39,333 nt of DNA from Clostridia bacterium (GTDB taxonomy: Bacteria > Bacillota > Clostridia > Oscillospirales > CAG-272), in assembly GCA_017461945.1 (NCBI GenBank), contig JAFTSB010000042.1, forward strand, positions 1 to 39,333, written 5' to 3'. Positions 37,886-39,333 of the stretch are shown in pieces; position 1 is the first letter of the stretch, and each line of letters starts with the position of its first letter. Both the position numbers and the translations under genes were made by a program. Below the pieces are notes generated by a model that saw nothing but the letters and a program-made list of their open reading frames with translations, was not told the origin of the DNA and made no database searches.

Positions 37886-38764
37886 ATGGTATTGAGTGAA
37901 AAAACGCAGAGGATATTAAATATCGTCAAAAACGTGGCGGTTTATGCCATTATGGCATTTGCCATTTTTATGATGATCTTCACCATTTTTTCTGCATCCA
38001 CATTTAATAAAAATGACCGAAGCATCTTCGGCATCAAAATGCTTATAGTACAGTCCGACTCTATGGCCACCGCCGAGGATGGTTCTAAGGGCGCCTTTAA
38101 TGCAGGTGACTTGATCTTCTCGAAAGAGTTGGACAGCTACAAGGATCTGCAGGAGGGCGACATTATCACCTTCCAGTCGGCTGACCCCAAAAGTCTTGGC
38201 CAGACCATCACGCATAAGATCAGATCGAAAACAGTGTCGGCTGACGGCAGCGTCGCGTTTGTCACGTATGGTACTACCACAAATACAGATGATGACGTGG
38301 CCGTTGTTGAAAGCCTGATCCTTGGCAAGTACGTTGGCAAGGTTCCTTTTCTGGGTCAGGTATTTGGTTTTTTAAAGACCACTCCCGGTTATATTGTTTG
38401 TATCCTCATTCCCTTTTTGCTGTTGATCCTGTTCCAGGGTCTGAATTGCGTAAAGCTGTTTAAACAGTATCGTGCCGAGCAGGTTTCTGCACTGCAGGCC
38501 GAGCGCGAAAAGCTGGAGGCCGAACGCGAGGAATCCAAGCAAATGATGGCAACCTTGATTGCAATGCAGCAGCAAATGGCAAGTGGCGCCGCACAGGCAC
38601 CGCAACCGCCCGCTGCAGCCAATGCACCTGCGGAAACGACCAATGATCCCGCACTGGAGGCCGAGCGCCTGAAAAACGAGCAGATGATGCAAGAATTGAT
38701 GGCACTTAAGGCCCAGCTTGCACAGCAGCAAGCACAAAACAATGACAATAACCAGCAGGGTTGA
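37886..38764 (+). CDS. sipW: SipW-type signal peptidase I with coiled-coil extension
   Basis: This 292-residue protein is an ER-type (SipW-like) signal peptidase. Transmembrane helix 1 spans about residues 12-36, catalytic S59 lies in VQSDSM, the GDIITFQS strand follows, and catalytic H110 is in TITHKI (His replaces the Lys of ordinary bacterial enzymes). Helix 2 is at about 168-186. It then has a 100-residue Glu/Gln/Ala-rich coiled-coil tail (about 195-292, including QAEREKLEAEREESKQ and MMQELMALKAQLAQQQAQ), longer than ordinary SipW. AGGAG precedes ATG 37886. It is expected to process the TasA-like proteins encoded on both sides. Confidence 0.88.
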   Translation: MVLSEKTQRILNIVKNVAVYAIMAFAIFMMIFTIFSASTFNKNDRSIFGIKMLIVQSDSMATAEDGSKGAFNAGDLIFSKELDSYKDLQEGDIITFQSADPKSLGQTITHKIRSKTVSADGSVAFVTYGTTTNTDDDVAVVESLILGKYVGKVPFLGQVFGFLKTTPGYIVCILIPFLLLILFQGLNCVKLFKQYRAEQVSALQAEREKLEAEREESKQMMATLIAMQQQMASGAAQAPQPPAAANAPAETTNDPALEAERLKNEQMMQELMALKAQLAQQQAQNNDNNQQG

Positions 38765-38853
38765 ATAGCAACGCAACCCCCACGGTAATTGTTACGAGAA
38801 CGTTCTGTTTCCCGTAAATACATTTTCTCTTAATTTAAGAAAGGAAGAAAATC

Positions 38854-39333
38854 ATGACTAAGACTAAGTCTACCAAAAAGGCATTGATCTTCAGCGTACT
38901 GTCTCTGGTACTCTGCTTGACCATGCTTGTTGGTACTACCTTCGCTTGGTTTACCGACTCTGTAACTTCCGGTCGCAATGTTATCGTCGCTGGTAACCTG
39001 GATGTTGTACTTGAGTACAAGACCAACTGGGACGATGAGTGGACCGTAGTTACTGAAGATACCGTGCTTTTCAATGATGAAGCTCTTTGGGAGCCTGGTT
39101 ATACCGAGGTTGTGTTCTTGCGTGTTTCTAATGCAGGCACTTTGGCTCTGAAGTATAACCTTTCCGTTGATGTTTATAACGAAAAGCCCTCCACCAATGT
39201 TCTTGGTAACGAGTTCTATCTGTCTGATTACATCAAGACCGGTGCCTACACGATGAGTGAGTACAATGGTGAGTGGAACTATGCGGACATTCTGATGCCC
39301 GTTATGTTTGGCACTCGCGAGGCTACTCTCAAG
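38854..39333 (+). CDS. Second TasA/camelysin-like protein (partial, cut by window end)
   Basis: The first 160 codons are in the window. The protein has a SipW-type signal (FSVLSLVLCLTMLVGTTFAW, then FTDSVTSG) with probable cleavage after TTFA, then NVIVAGNLDVVLEYKT, EPGYTEVVFLRVSNAGTLAL and continuing beta-rich sequence, all typical of TasA/CalY subunits (domain PF12389-like). AAGGAAGAAA precedes ATG 38854. It is expected to be the main or second fibre subunit of the locus. Confidence 0.88.
   Translation, partial: MTKTKSTKKALIFSVLSLVLCLTMLVGTTFAWFTDSVTSGRNVIVAGNLDVVLEYKTNWDDEWTVVTEDTVLFNDEALWEPGYTEVVFLRVSNAGTLALKYNLSVDVYNEKPSTNVLGNEFYLSDYIKTGAYTMSEYNGEWNYADILMPVMFGTREATLK

Overview
The window looks like the chromosome of an uncultured or gut-type member of the Clostridia (Bacillota), perhaps near the Ruminococcaceae/Oscillospiraceae. 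Reasons: nearly every gene has a strong purine-rich ribosome binding site; promoters are frequent TTGACA/TATAAT pairs with 17-bp spacing, often with an extended -10; there is a PerR-rubrerythrin oxygen-defence operon, DUF378 and SipW/TasA-type proteins; and hairpin-rich interspersed elements lie between genes. No phage or transposase genes are visible. These assignments come from reading the sequence, without database searches.

Layout. 1-3.6 kb: start of a leftward gene, a small Cro/CI-type regulator, a PerR-like repressor plus rubrerythrin, a hairpin-rich spacer, then cardiolipin synthase. 3.7-7.6 kb: two small operons with paralogous two-helix membrane proteins, a small helical protein, a two-component system and an eight-helix membrane protein; a shared AACATTT motif upstream suggests one regulon with cardiolipin synthase. 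7.7-8.8 kb: a cytoplasmic beta-helix protein.

8.9-18.7 kb holds the most unusual block. A rightward operon encodes an agmatinase/arginase-family enzyme, a 682-residue helical/coiled-coil protein, a ParA/MinD-like ATPase whose P-loop lysine is arginine, a 784-residue protein of unknown family, and a protein made of two S-adenosylmethionine-decarboxylase-like domains, each missing different catalytic residues. Convergent to it are a CorA-shaped two-helix membrane protein and a likely beta-propeller protein. I do not recognise this combination as a described system.

18.8-23.1 kb is housekeeping: DUF378, a CCA-adding-type nucleotidyltransferase, an alpha/beta hydrolase, RuvX/YqgF, a YgjP-type metallopeptidase and a YbjN-like protein. 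23.1-26.4 kb: a three-domain lipoprotein, an AT-rich islet with a SLOG-fold protein and a divergent ribbon-helix-helix protein, a nested-palindrome hairpin array, and a membrane protein. 26.5-33.1 kb is for carbohydrates: a GHL6-like putative glycosidase with a Cys-tailed membrane protein, then a GH29 fucosidase / D-lyxose isomerase / ketose 3-epimerase operon read away from an AraC-type regulator. 33.1-35.1 kb: two 175-bp direct repeats, tRNA-Val(CAC), tRNA-Pro(TGG), endonuclease III and a ProX-like deacylase. 35.1-39.3 kb: a long AT-rich control region, then a surface-fibre locus with SipW-type signal peptidase and at least two TasA/camelysin-like substrates, the last cut by the window edge.
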